Assembly: GCA_026261815.1 (NCBI GenBank) | Contig: JAMPIT010000230.1 | Coordinates: 4,101,501 to 4,165,500, forward strand | Origin: Monarcha castaneiventris obscurior | Taxonomy: Eukaryota > Chordata > Aves > Passeriformes > Monarchidae | Direction of reading: 5' to 3' | Length of the DNA stretch: 64,000 bases | Shown here: piece after piece, positions 47,521 to 60,294 of the stretch | Numbering within the stretch: the stretch's first letter is position 1 | Layout of the letters: each line of letters starts with the position of its first letter | Position numbers and translations under genes: made by a program | Notes under the pieces: generated by a model | What the model saw: the letters and a program-made list of their open reading frames with translations, nothing else | Database searches by the model: none | Told to the model about the DNA's origin: nothing

Positions 47521-50500
47521 GATATTTTCTTCTTTCAAATGAAAATTCATTCTTTCTGTCTGTGATAAAACAGTCAAAATAATTGAAAGAATTTATCTTA
47601 GTGTCCCACAAAAATAATGCCTCCTTTATTTAAACAGTGTAAACATATTTTTGCTGGCAAGAAAAAATACATCATAAGTCTAGACTATTTCCTCAATTCC
47701 CCGGGATAGCCTTAACAGGACCCTGAAGCTAAACAAGTGCTCACACTTATCAAATCCATTTTCACTACATACCTGGCACAGTAATGCTTGAGAATGGAAA
47801 CAGGTTGCTGGGTATCAATTTATGCAGTCTACTGAGAAGTGTGGATTTAAATGTTCTATCACTAATTTCCACCATGCAAAACTTCAGGGGCTTACATCAA
47901 GTGTTAGCGTTGACACCAGAAAACTACAGAGTTGATCTTGGATGCATTTGCATCACTGGTGCTGTAGGGATGGTGTATGTGAGGCACCAGCTCCCACCTG
48001 CACACTAATGCCAGATTCATTCAGGGGCTGCAGATGTGGGAAGGGACAATTTGGAGCCAGATGTGAGAATCTGCCCTCTCTCACAGACACAAACTGCACT
48101 GGTGCTCCTAGGACAGACTTTGTCATCATCTGGAGGGTGGAGATTGAAAAGCCCTTCAGAAAAACAGGCAGCCCCTCTGAATCCATAAAGTATGGAGCCA
48201 ACCCTCAGGGATTCACTCAGCCCCAGGTTTGAAAAGCAACATCTCTCTGCATGGGAAAGGCCCTGCAGTATTTGTCAGCTGTGGTGCTATTTGGGGAGCA
48301 GGTGTCCCAAGGGGTTTGCTCTGTGAATGCCTCTGCTCAGAGCGTTTTAGAGAAGGTTCACTAGTAAGGTGTGTATGTAAAATCTGCATGTGTGACTTTT
48401 ATTTTGTTTTGGTATGCTTTTATGCTTTACCAGGGAGGGCTAGACCTTCAAGAGGCTCGAGTAAGTACTGATTGCTGTGTCGTGGACAATATTCACAATA
48501 TCAGCATTCTGCAGAGCTGGAGAAAGTGTCCTGAAAAATAGAAATTCATGGGTTGGTGTTCACAGACCTCTCAGTCAATTTATTTGTCTTGCAAGTAAAA
48601 GATTCATTTATTAATTTCTGCCAAATATCAAGTTCAAATTCAGACGCAAATCTAGAAGTCAGGCTGGAGACCCCTTCCTCTTCATCATCACCAGAAATAG
48701 GAGGTTGTGGTCAAGATGCCCCTGTGCAAATCCATTAGCTTTCAGCTGGACTGCAGGATTTCTGCAGCTGGGCTCAGTGCAATGTTTGCAGACTATAGAG
48801 TTATACATAGAAAACATACATTCATGGCTGTGACTTCCAATTTTGATCTGCAAGATGATCTTTATTGATGAGCCATCTCTTTTCCTGATGTTTATTTTCT
48901 TCTTCATTGTTTATGAGCATTTCAAACAGCTTTCTTTCTTTCTCCATCTTTTCTGGGGCTTTTTATTGACACTAATGCATGGCACTTGTTTAAATAAATA
49001 ATTGAGTGGGTTCAGATTTAAATATTGATTAATTGTTAAGGAGTCTGGGTTCAAAGTGGGTGGCTGTACAAAGGGCTGGAACATGTGAGAAAGGAAATAC
49101 CAGGAAGGAAAAGACCATGTTTATAGCGTGGTTTTGTCATAAATTACTAAAAAGCTTTAAAAAATAACACTATAAGTTTTTCAGCTCCAGATCTGATCTT
49201 GCTGTAAGAAGAGAATATAATTTTCCACATTACACTGCTATAAAGAAAGAATGTATGACATGCCCATGCCTACTGGCAGAGAGGTAAAGAGAATCCAGCC
49301 ACCACCTCCAGATGTTTTTGTCACACCATTTTGGTGCCTGATTGTACTTGAATGCTGGTTGCTGTTTGAAATCCAGATCCATTTCCCAAACTGTACATTC
49401 CTCACCAGCCAGATTACAGTTCCCCCAAATGATCAAACCATGAATGATTCCTAATATCCATCCATATGAAAGGTTGAAATCTTTGAATTTGTGGTGCAGT
49501 TATGTGGTCCTAATGGCAAATCCTCAGCTGAAACAAACTGTTCTGCGGAAATCAGGAAAGTCACAGTGGTTTAGAACAAAACTGGAATAAATTTTCTTAG
49601 CAGAAGCAGTTAATGGAAGACTGAAATATCCCATAGGATGCTGCAGCCCAGTGGATCACTGATTTTAGGAAGCAGAAACTCTCAGTTGAAGATCTCCACT
49701 GCTGTCTCCTGCGCCTCCATTTCTTGTATCAGCAGGTGGCGGCTGCGTGACAAGGGCAGCCACTTCTGAAATCAGCAGAGTTGGTTTAGATTTATTGTGG
49801 CAAAAGAATCATGGGATCAGAATTTGGTTTCCTGTTTTTATACCTTAGACACATTTGTTAGATCTCTGCTTAGATGGAGACAGCCCAGGAAGAGCTGGGT
49901 TTAAGAAAGAGATAAAACCAATTCTATCAGTAAGCAGGAAGAAAAAGCAACTCTTCCACTTGCTGATCCATACAAAAAAAGCCCATTTTTCTTTCACAGA
50001 AAAACCCAAGGAAGTGATTTTTCATTCTGGACGAAACTGCAGAAATGACATGAAAAGTACTTTTTTCCAAGGATTTTTCTCCAAGACAGATGCACCTCGC
50101 ATCCCAATGACCACAGAGGGCTGGTGTGCTGTGCAGTCCCCGTGCTCCAGAGGAGGATGGGGTGTATCAGTCCTGAATTACAAGTGAACAAGCCATGTCC
50201 TCCTGCTACCTTCAGATCAGGGTGATCTGTCTGCCCATTGGTCTCAGCAATGGTGCTGCTGCCCATCATCAGGATGTGTCAGCACTTGCCATGCAAAATT
50301 CGCTGGCAATAGCAGATTTTGACTGTTCCATTATCATTAATTTCACTCCCAGGCTGCAAAATCCATGTGGCTGAGACACTCAGATAGAGAATTAAAGGAA
50401 CCCTCTCTGTGTGAAATAAGCAGTAAATCTCTGAAGTAGTTGTCTGTTCTGGTGTATCTGGTGTGCAAGCCTGGACATTCTGTTTCTGGTAGCATCAATT

Positions 50501-52274
50501 TATTACATCAAGAGCTGTGGTGTCACTATCAGAAGATCCAGATGTTTCTGTGCCTGCACATGGAAAGTCAAAGCAAGGAGGGGATTCTGGCTTTGACTAT
50601 TTTTTGTTACATATTTTTGTTGGAAGTGGTGATCTGAGGCAAGCATGAATTTTAAGTGGAAAAGTAAAGTTGCAGAGACCAGTGCTCTAGAGATTTCTGC
50701 CTCTCAGCATTGAGTAATACATTTCCACAAGCCAGAGCACTGGCTTCTAAGAGAAGGGAACAAACAGGACTATAAGGATTCATTTTTCTCCCAGAGAGCA
50801 GTGTTTGCTGCTTTGTAGGCAGGTTTGTAACCCTGCACAACAGTCTTTATTCCTCACTTGGCTAGTCCATGACTGGTATCAATGCCTTCCTTGCTGTAGC
50901 TTTGTGCTTTGTACCGTGAAAGATTGGCACTGCTGGGGTGAGAAACAGGCAGCAGGCTGGAGGACACACAGCTCTGAGGAGGACGACCACAAGGAGATAT
51001 TTGGTCTTTGTAGCAACCAGACAAAAGCCCTTTGTGTTTGTGCTTTCAGATTGTGACCCCATGTCTTGTGATTTGATAAATCAATATCTCCAGAAACAAC
51101 CTGGCCAGGCCTGGATTTCAAACATCCACAAACAGTAAACTACTTCAGAGCTGTGCTGCATAACACGGGTGAGTGGAGAGGTCATTTGTCTGTATCTCTA
51201 AGATCAAGAAGTTGTGCCCTGTAGCCCTGCTGAAGGTCTTAGCACAAATAAACTCTCTAATACCCAGCTGAGAGCTAAAAAGCTGCAGTGAAACTCGCCT
51301 GGTTTTAAAAGAAGCAGAATCAGGCTAGCATTAAGTGCTTCCTAAAACTTTAGCTCCCCTTGAGCTTTTTTGACAATTCAGATTCATTCTTTGATGTGCT
51401 ACCAGCAGAAACACTTATATCCAGTATTAATTTGAAGAAAAAGCAATTTTGTTCTTATGAAGGAAGCACCAACATGAAGGCTTGGACCTTTGCAGCCGCC
51501 AGTGTGAGATGTCCACAAGAGTGCTAACAACTTAAGAGTGACCATACCAATTGGGATAAAAAGTCCATTAATCCCAGCAGTGCATCCTGCTGCTGCTTAT
51601 CAAGCCTCAGTGCTCAGGTTCTGCAAATCCCTGAGGTGAAGGGACTGGCTCTGAAAAACCTGTCTGAGGCCTGTATGGAGAGCACTGAATTTGAGGGGCT
51701 CAGCCAGTTGTGTAGTGTTTTCCAGCTCTTCCCTGCTGTGTGGACGGCAGCCACCTACAGCCATTGATAACTCAACTGGTGCTTAACTATAAGGGCAATC
51801 AAATCTGAAACAAATAACACAATCTAGAATTAGTTTGTTTTTCTTGTACCTTTTACTGACTTGACTGGTGAAACTACCAGGCTTCCAGGCTGTTGGTATC
51901 CCAGGTCCCCCTGCAGTCATTTCATTTTCCACCTGCTACATCCTTCTGATCCCAAGAGAGCTTTAAGGGAAAGGTAAAATGTTGCCATTGGTATTTTGAC
52001 TATTTCATCTCTGGGCTCCCTTAGGAGGAGTGGATGCCCTGGTCAGAGGCTGGCGTTCACTTTTCTGATTTGTCCCAGCACCTCTTCTGTGATTATTCAT
52101 TCTCAGACAGACCTACAGGCTATACAAGACTCTTTTCAGTTTCTTCCACAGCAAGCACCTGTACAAAGAGTTTATTAGCTGCTTGGCAGTGCCCTTGTCT
52201 TCCCTGAGAGATCCTTGCCCACTGGGATCATCAATTGGCCCTACAGGCTCTCTAGGCAGGCATTTTGCTCCTGG

Positions 52275-52865
52275 TGTATTGGAAGAAGAAATTATTATTT
52301 GTTCTAATATTTTAGTCAATTGCTTCTCAAATTGTTTTTTTCATGAGCCTGATTTTTTTTTTGTGTTTACTAAAAAGAATTTATGATACTTCACTAGTAT
52401 ATTTATTACTATTATTTGGTTTGGGTACAGTTTCAGTCTGTGGAATGATGCCTTCTTAATTCTAATAACCTCTTTTTCTTTGCTGTATCATCATGCTGCT
52501 TTCCTTTTATCCCTTCTCAAGATTTCCTTAATGGGGGGTATTCACTGTGCTTCCAGTTTCACATCCTTCAGTAGTCTTCATACTGCCTAAGAGGTTTTAA
52601 TTCCCTCAGCTGGTTGTTTTAACTTTTTAACAAGCTTCCTCATTTTTACCAAAGTTGTCTATTGCAGTTTAACTCTACTGCACTGGACTTTTGTTGTGGG
52701 GGTAGGGATATTGAATCTCAGTTCATTTCAGTCTCTGTTAAAAGTGGGGCTTCCTCTGTGCAGGTCTGAATCAGACCCAGTGCACTTCTCAGTGTGAAGG
52801 CAAGGGTTGCTTTTCATCTCACCATCTGCTCCAATGAACTATTGCAGATAACTGGAACCCTGAAT
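52275..52865 (-). mobile_element. Ancient CR1/L3-like LINE, endonuclease-to-RT linker part
   Basis: On the plus strand the text follows the antisense order of old amniote CR1/L3-type copies: TATTGGAAGAAGAAATTATT near 52278, TTTTAGTCAATTGCTTCTCAAA near 52310-52331, GGAATGATGCCTTCTTAATT near 52441-52460 and TTTTAACTTTTTAACAAGCTTCCTCA near 52616-52641. TTTGTTGTGGGGGTAGGGATATTGAA lies at about 52689-52714, and GGTTGCTTTTCATCTCACC and CTGCTCCAATGAACTATT near 52806-52845. This corresponds to the region between the endonuclease and reverse-transcriptase domains of ORF2 on the minus strand. No long frame survives. It is a different part of the element from the copy near 16.6 kb and on the same strand, but 36 kb away, so the two are separate insertions. 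The identification is from recognition of the consensus order, not a search. Confidence 0.65.
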
Positions 52866-55800
52866 ATATTGAAAAGATAATTCCTATTTCACCGAGGTCA
52901 TTGCAATAACCATTTCAGAGGATCCACCCGGGGAATTTGATGGCATACAAAGCTGAAACCTGTGCTCCTGAAATTATCCATTCACAGCCGACGTTCACCA
53001 ACAGGGTGGAGAACAAATCAAAGAATGGGAGCTACTCTCAAAATTTGGATCATAATTTCCCCTTTCATGCATTGCAGTTCATCAACAGCTGGTGCTTGGT
53101 CTTTGCTGGGAGTGGGAATGCTGCTTCCTAATTCCCTAATTCACCACTGTTGGGCAACTTGCCCATCCCTTCCAGATATCCTGGACCTGCAGGTGCCTGC
53201 AAGGCAGAAGAGGGGATCTTAGAGGCACAGAAGGAAAATCCCCTCCAACTGCAAGCCAAGCCCAGTCTTTGGGGGAGTGTTTGTGCCATATGGCACCAAA
53301 CAGCTCTGAAAAACAAACCTGACAGAGTAGGCTCTGCACACACAACCTAATGCTGCTTCTTGCTGTTATTTCACATTTCTTAGGTACGGCTCTGGGAGGT
53401 CTTCAGCATATGCCAGCACAACCCAAATATGTACTCTACTTTGTCTTTTTTTATATTTTGGTTTTTTTTTTTTTTTTTTTTTTGGCTGGGGTTGGTAGTA
53501 TTAGGAAGAAGATTTAGAGTGAAGAACTAACTGACATCAAATACACCTCATTCTGCCCTGAGATAATGTGATATTCTAAGAAGTCTATTCCCTCTTTTGT
53601 ATGCATTGTATTCTCTATTGTGTGTGCATTTATGTCTGTAATGAATTTTTGGGTATTTTTAGGAGGATTACTGAAGAGGGCTGGAGTAGTTTTCACAGAA
53701 GAGAAAACCATGTTTCTAAATCATGAATGCAGAGATTCACCGTCACAGATGGTGGCTTTTACTCTGTGCTATTAAACCCTGCTGCAAAACTGGATCCAGA
53801 TACAGCTGAGGTGAAAGTAGACTAATGCCTGCTCAACCTCTGGCTTTCTTGTTCTTGCACTGTGAATAATCTTAGATGAGATGAAAACTTATCAGGGACT
53901 AAAGACATGGCGACACCATGCTGGCAAAATCCAGAGCAAGAGGGAAGTATTCAGGTGAAAGATGATAACTGAGGGCACACATTAGTCTTCTCCTGAAAAC
54001 TATTTATTTTTGTTGGAAATTACAGGAAAAAAATCCACACTCCAAGAGCAACACTAAAAATGATGCATCACAAAGTGTTTACATTTCCCTCTTCCCAAGA
54101 CTGAGTAAGGACAGTTCCTATCACTGAGTTGCACTCCTGGTGGTTTTGGATAGTTTGGCAATGGTGTCACACTATTGGCAAGAACACAAAGGAGCAGAAA
54201 CCCACAAAGATATCTAATGACAACTAAAATTTCTGAATGTGTTTGTCTAGTACCTCGTGCATTCTTAATTATTTATCCTGCTGTCCATCTCTCAGCACTG
54301 ACAGCCCTCATTGTAGGCTTGGCCTCTCAGTGGAGCTTAAAGGAGTGCAGAGATCTCTGAAACACAAGTAAAACACAGATTGGAATTTCCACTGTACTTC
54401 CCTGGGCAAATATGACAAATATTTAATTGTCTGTAGATCAGTAAAGCACATATCCCACCTACCAACATCTTTATTTGGAAAGAAATCCTTGAGAAGTTTG
54501 ACCACTGCAATGCAGCCCTTGCTAAGAGCAGGTAGGACTGGGACAACGTGTCATGGCAGTCTTATTTGCAGGCTCTTGTAATTTCATTAGGATTTGATTG
54601 TTTCTCCCAGACAATTTTATAGGCCTTTTTGTTTTAGTTGCTATAGATTGTTAGAGAAGATGACACTGCTCCAGCAGGTCTTACAGCAAGTGCTCTTATG
54701 AACTCTGGAAACCATGGACACTATTGGGAGCTTTTCCCTTTTATGGTGAATTACAAAGCTGAAATGTGAAAAAACAAGTTTGCTCCCTTTATTGCTTCTT
54801 TGTGGTGCATAAGGGCAGTTTCAGCATCCATTCTGCCACTGGCCTTTCAACACAAATATCAAGCTCTGAGTACCTGGATTTGTTCAGGAGCTCTGGGGAG
54901 AACAGGTTCAACAGGACAGAAATATCACAACAGACAAAGCAGAACCTGTGTTTTATTCCTTATTCAGCGCCTGAACTGCTGTGTGACTCCAAACTCTACT
55001 TTACTTTTTCTGTGTTGGGGTCTACCTCTTTGCCAAGATTGATTTCACCCAACTTTAGTTCTACTTAAAGGGAAAGAAATATGTATGTTTAGGGAGTGGC
55101 TCATCTGACCCATCTTAGATGTCATCTTTAGCTTGAGAAGAACCACATCATTGATCAAGACATGCTTCACCCTGTCATACATAAGAGCCATAATAGGTCA
55201 CATGAATCACTTAAACTTGGAAGAAAAATCACTGACAGGAGAACCTGGTGCCTCCTTATCCTTATTTGCACATAAACACTTCAACTACTCAACAGAGAGA
55301 GTCACCAAGGCCACAGGGGCCTTCATCTGTTTCCTGTGATCACATACTGAGTAGCACTATCTGATTCTGAGGGCACAGTTCTGCTTTACTTATGAGTTTA
55401 GTTATTTTAAGGCAGAAAAACATCAGAGCTTCTAAAGAAATCCTCCAGCTTTTCATCCTAGACTAAGATGCTGCTTGTAGGCAAAGAAAAAGCAGCTTGG
55501 GAGATGGGGTATGGCAATACCTTCTGATTATATTTAAGCATAAGAAAAGCAGTTCTGGGTTGTTGTGTGGATGGAATTGCATGATTGGATGACAGCACAA
55601 GTCATGGTGAGCTTAAGCCCTTACTTGAGTAGAGATAGTGAAAACATTCTAGAAATAAATGATGGGTCTCACATAACACTTGTGTTTCAGTCTATTTTGA
55701 TTTCCACCAAAGAGTCCCAAGGCTAAAAATAAGCAAACTTACTTATTCTTGGGAGATAACAGAAAAAAAACCCAACCCCGTTGTGATTAAAGGACTTGAA

Positions 55801-58800
55801 GGGACATGGTGACAGGCATGTGAAGAGATTGACCTAACACTTGATCAAACACTTCTAGTATGTTAGAAAACCTACTCCTTCTGAACACTGGCGCTGATAT
55901 GCCCTTGGGACACACAGCAGGGACCAGACTTGAATACAAATGTGTGCTGGAAAGGTTGTTCACTGAACAGGGGAAACCTGTGCATCGTGAGTGCCTCCCA
56001 TGCAGATCATAGCAGCTGCTGGGGGCAATCTGCTGTAGATAACATTAATATATCCCCATACCACACTGTTATACAGACCTATAGCTCCACCAGTATTTTA
56101 TATTCCTACACTTATGCAGACAAGGGGAAGAAGAGTTGGAGGGTTGGGTGTGATCTTTGTCAGATATCAAGTGTTTGACCAGCTTCCAGTGGCTGGTTAT
56201 GCTCCCAGTGGGTATCTTTTAGGGATAATTGATTCCACCCACAGATACATCATGTCTGAATATGAAGAAAGCCTTGAACATTGTTTAAATTATACAGGTA
56301 GAGGGGATCAGTCTGAGCACTTGAGCTCTTCCTCCCAGAGAGAGGAACCATTTTATCTTACTTTGTTTCCTTTTTCAGTCAATTAACAGAAAGGAGCAAT
56401 TTAGAGGATGATGTATGCGATTGCTTAGCCATCATCTTTAGGGTGAGATAAATCATAATACAGATTCTCTTGACTGGGCATGAAGACAAAGGTTGAGTCA
56501 TGTTTAAGTGAATGTGAGCCAGACCTTACTGAATCATTTCTGCCCCAACTCTTCTTTTCTTCCTGCTCTGGATGCATTTCTTCTTGCCATCTCAAGGGCA
56601 GTAGTTAACGCAGTACAGAGCAGTGTCAGACTAGCAAAACAAGCAGCAAACTCAGCAGTACTAATGCATCACCTTCTAATAAAAAAATTGGCAGGCAAAT
56701 CTGAGGAACGGGACTCTGTGAAAGATACCCATCATACTGCATTTTGCAGGAAGCACTGGAGCATAGCTGCCCTGGAAAAATAAAATACATGTACTTCAGA
56801 TTTTAGATTTGGGTTGAAAAGTCAACATATGTATCTGCCTGGAACTAGTGGCTTCAGTTTGCTATGTTCACCTCCGGAAAATTGTTGCTCATCCAACTGT
56901 GAATATGACAGAGAGCCAGACTCCCCTGAGGGAAGCTCAGGAACAGGCAGTTTCAGTGGATAAAGTATATCACTGGCACACACATACTGAGCAAAGGCGT
57001 GCTGGGGAGACCCACTCCTGAGTGATGGCAAGTAAATCAGAAATAATATCCTAGGCCAAGAGACTGCAGCTCTGGAGGTTGTTTTGATATGGTTAAATGG
57101 ACAGAAAGTGAAAGTGAATGGCCTTCAGATGCAAGGACATTTAGGGAGGTATCTGGGATAAATGAGGTAACTCCTGAAAGGGAGAGGAAGCACTCCAAAG
57201 GCCCATAGGTATACAAATAGCAGGAAGCAGTAACAGGCACCATGGAGATGGGATCAGTGTGGTTGGAGGGGAATTAGACTAGACTTTGTGGCTGTTTCAT
57301 GCTTTTGTGTCTGTTTCATGAGAAAGGTGTCTCTGGACATGGAAGAAGCTGGAAGTGAATGGCCTGTGCCCTGGTGAGACAGCAAACAGATCAACAGTGG
57401 AGGATGATAGAGCTAAAGACCCACTTGCAGCATGAACCCTGACTGATGGCAGCAGCTGAAAATGGAGCTGGAAGTGAGGTGTTACTGATGCAGAGGTACC
57501 TGTGCTCAGCCCAGGGAGAACCATTCTCGTGATTGCATGAAAAGGAGAAGAGCACGACTGGGAGGTGACTGAGCCCCAAGCTGACCCAGCTGCCTGGATA
57601 GCCTGCCCCTGGGAGTGACAGGTTCAGGGAGGCATTTCCTTGTCTTCATTCTTATCTATCCCTTCAAAAGGCAGAAGGCTTGTCCCAGCAGGGAAGTCTG
57701 GAAAAGCCAGAGTATAAACCCAAGATCTAAAACGTGGTTTCCCATGCTGATGAAATATTAGTTAAATGTTGCTTGACCCAGCCCAGCTAGCGTGGCTATT
57801 GGAGAGCCACAGGGGTGACACCCTGCCCAGGGACCCCCACAGGACAAAGCAGAAATTGAATTAACCCTTTTGACACCAATACCCAGACCACAATTCCAGC
57901 CAGCACATCCAGGCATGGATATTATCTCCCATTCCAGTGGAGCCAATGAATCAAGCCCCTCACCCCTTGCTAGTACTGTTGACTGCATTTTAGGCACCCC
58001 AGGCTTCTCCAGTCTCCATCACAGCAGAGGTCCAAGGAACCACTGCTGATGTCCTGCTTTTGTCACTCTCTGCCATACCTGAACAAACTAGTGACAAAAC
58101 AACAAAAATCACCTGCATGTGAGGTGAATTGCAAAGATCACTGCTTGTTGGGAAGCACCACGGAAGGGCATGAAGGTGGAGGGGGCAGGCTGCCTTCATA
58201 CAGACTCACCAGGTCCACAGCAGCCCTTTGTGCTCACAATGAGTTGTGTTCAGTGAGTAAAACCAGGTATCAAATTCATGTGAATCCAATAGGCTAGGCT
58301 ATAAAATTCTTAATATGATATTGAGGTGTTACTCTGATGTAATAGGCCACTTAGAAAAAAATGGATATAGATTTTCTGTCTTTTACCTGATCCATTTCCT
58401 TTCTCACAAAGGAGCAGCTAAGGAGGAAAGTGCTGTGCTCTTGTTTCATAACCATTCCTCTGATGCTTATGGTGATGCTTTAATGGAGATGCTTTGAATC
58501 ATTTGCTTTATATTGCTGTTACCTGTTATTTTCATATCCGTTTTCCATTACAGTTAAGCCAAGCACCCATTTAGTAATTCTTACCCAAGGCCACGAGAAA
58601 ACAATAGCAAGATATTTAGTGTTACTGAAAAGCTTCGGGAACTTTGTATGTCCATAAACTGCACAAATATTTCTATGAACCAAATGAGTTTGCACACATG
58701 GCTTGGAATTGTGCTCAGAGTTGTAGATGTTGTAGACATGCAGGGCTCTTGGCATCTGTGCTCCAGGAGGAAATTTCAGCAATTTGTTATAAAATGCTGC

Positions 58801-60255
58801 ATTGCCAAAGGCCTGAGCACATTTTAATGCAAAAAGATTGAGTGTATGTTGTATATCCTTTTCTGGCACCTTGTCTGCAGGGAGGTTGGGCTCAAAGGAA
58901 CCACAAGAAGAGGCAAATCCCTTGATGAAGCAGTAAAACTCCTGCATTTGACTCTGGAGATCCTTAATGCCAGTGGATCACAGCAGAGGAGTGACAAGGT
59001 TGCTTCCAGGGTTAATTGCAGTTTCCTATTATTATGATAGTCTGTAAAAAATTTGTGGGTTTACCCAAATATATGTATTAAAAACAAGAACAACAGTTAT
59101 CTATCATCTTCAACAACATTTTGCTCAAAGCAAATAAAACCCTCTAAACCTCTGTCTCTGCCTATCACACACAGTCTCCCCCTGCCAACCTAAGGAAAGA
59201 GTTTGAAGGCAGCAAGACATTCTACTTTTGACATTTTCTGAATGCATCATTTTTCATGTGAAGTCATCTCATACTTTAGAATTTGCTAAACCTTTGAGAC
59301 ATATTATAAAATCCACAAACAAAAGCAAACAAGAACAGCAGCAAAGCAACACATATTTCACTGGAACCTTTAAATAAAATTGTTTTTTGCCATTTTGTCT
59401 TACAGGCAACAAGTCCATTGAGTTGATTTGTTCTCCTCTGGTTGCTGTGTAATGCAGGAGGTTTGGGATTTGGGAGAAGAAAGGGTTCTAATGGAGATAT
59501 TTAATTCAATCCTTCATTTTTAACCTTCTTCATGCCTTTCCTTATTTAATTCTTCAGCCATGCCATTGTGGGTACATGTGTAACAAATTGGCACTTACCT
59601 GCCTCTTACAACCCAGGGGTGTCAGGAATGGGAGCCTGAACAACAATGGAAAGCTATAGTATATTATTGTGTCCAGCATATTGCACAAAGCAAGGGACAG
59701 GCTCACTGTCAGCCACTCTGAGGGCAGAATTTACCATCTGGGTGCTGTGGACATGAACAGGCTGCATTCCCTGCTTTATCTGAATGTACCTCTTCACTTA
59801 CACTAAATTGGGTGATGAATGCAGGCCTCTTCCCAAAGTTAGAAAAAATTAAGCTGGACACCGGCAAATGTAACTTGAACAAGGCAAGGGAACTAATGAT
59901 TTGTACTCTGTGTTTAGTAAATAACAAAGCAAAATTAAGGGACTGTCAAAAAGATTAAGTTCTAAAGGTAAGTAAAAAGACTTAATTCTAAAACCAAACT
60001 CTTTATGTTCTGCTAATTAATACTTAGTCATTCTTAGTATTCAATAATGGTGATTTTCCCACTACCTTAACTGTTAGTTCAGTGGGACAAACTTAGTAGG
60101 TGACTGATTTGGTAGTCATGTCATTAAAACACCTTAAATATTATTGGCCCAGTGTTTAACAGCTTTTTGCTTTCAGTCCTTTTTGAAAACTTTTTCCTGA
60201 AGCATTGGGACATGCTTTAGTGGAGATGAGGGATTCATCTTTCTTCACTGCTTTT
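52866..60255. other. Intergenic or intronic DNA, no gene seen
   Basis: A poly(T) run at 53462-53483 is listed separately. The GC-richer stretch at about 57060-58010 contains AAGTGAATGGCCT twice, near 57112 and near 57353, and CTGTTTCATG twice near 57292 and 57311, but I cannot assign it to a repeat family. Frames here overlap on both strands and show no domains. Confidence 0.65.
53462..53483 (+). repeat. Poly(T) tract, 22 uninterrupted T
   Basis: Twenty-two consecutive T bases are preceded by a T-rich stretch and followed by GGCTGGGG. Read on the minus strand it is a poly(A) run and could mark the tail of a retroposed sequence lying at higher coordinates. I recognise no such sequence there, so a mononucleotide microsatellite is the simpler call. 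Confidence 0.9.
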
Positions 60256-60294
60256 TCTTTTTAAACAATCTTCACACCAGATTGTTTAAAAAGA
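60256..60294. repeat. Perfect inverted repeat, 16 bp stem, 7-base loop
   Basis: The left arm TCTTTTTAAACAATCT (60256-60271) and right arm AGATTGTTTAAAAAGA (60279-60294) are exact reverse complements, separated by TCACACC. A perfect 16 bp stem with so short a loop is not expected by chance in 64 kb, even in AT-rich DNA. It could form a DNA cruciform or an RNA hairpin, or be the core of a palindromic miniature transposon. The stem is AT-rich and no longer homology extends the arms. It is too short for an ordinary microRNA precursor. Confidence 0.9.

Larger units (their letters stand above)
43966..52274. other. Long stretch without a supported gene
   Basis: An 18 bp tandem repeat at 44407-44447 and an A/C-rich tract at 47405-47520 are listed separately. 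An EGF-like cysteine pattern in a short plus-strand frame at 48029-48064 is treated as a weak coding hint only. Frames at 50862-51138 overlap in three registers and on both strands. No repeat family was recognised elsewhere. Confidence 0.65.

Noticed and set aside
57060..58010. GC-richer block with repeated AAGTGAATGGCCT and CTGTTTCATG words, suspected LTR or gene remnant
   Set aside because: No TATA and polyadenylation pairing, no TG...CA limits and no recognisable protein; left as unassigned.
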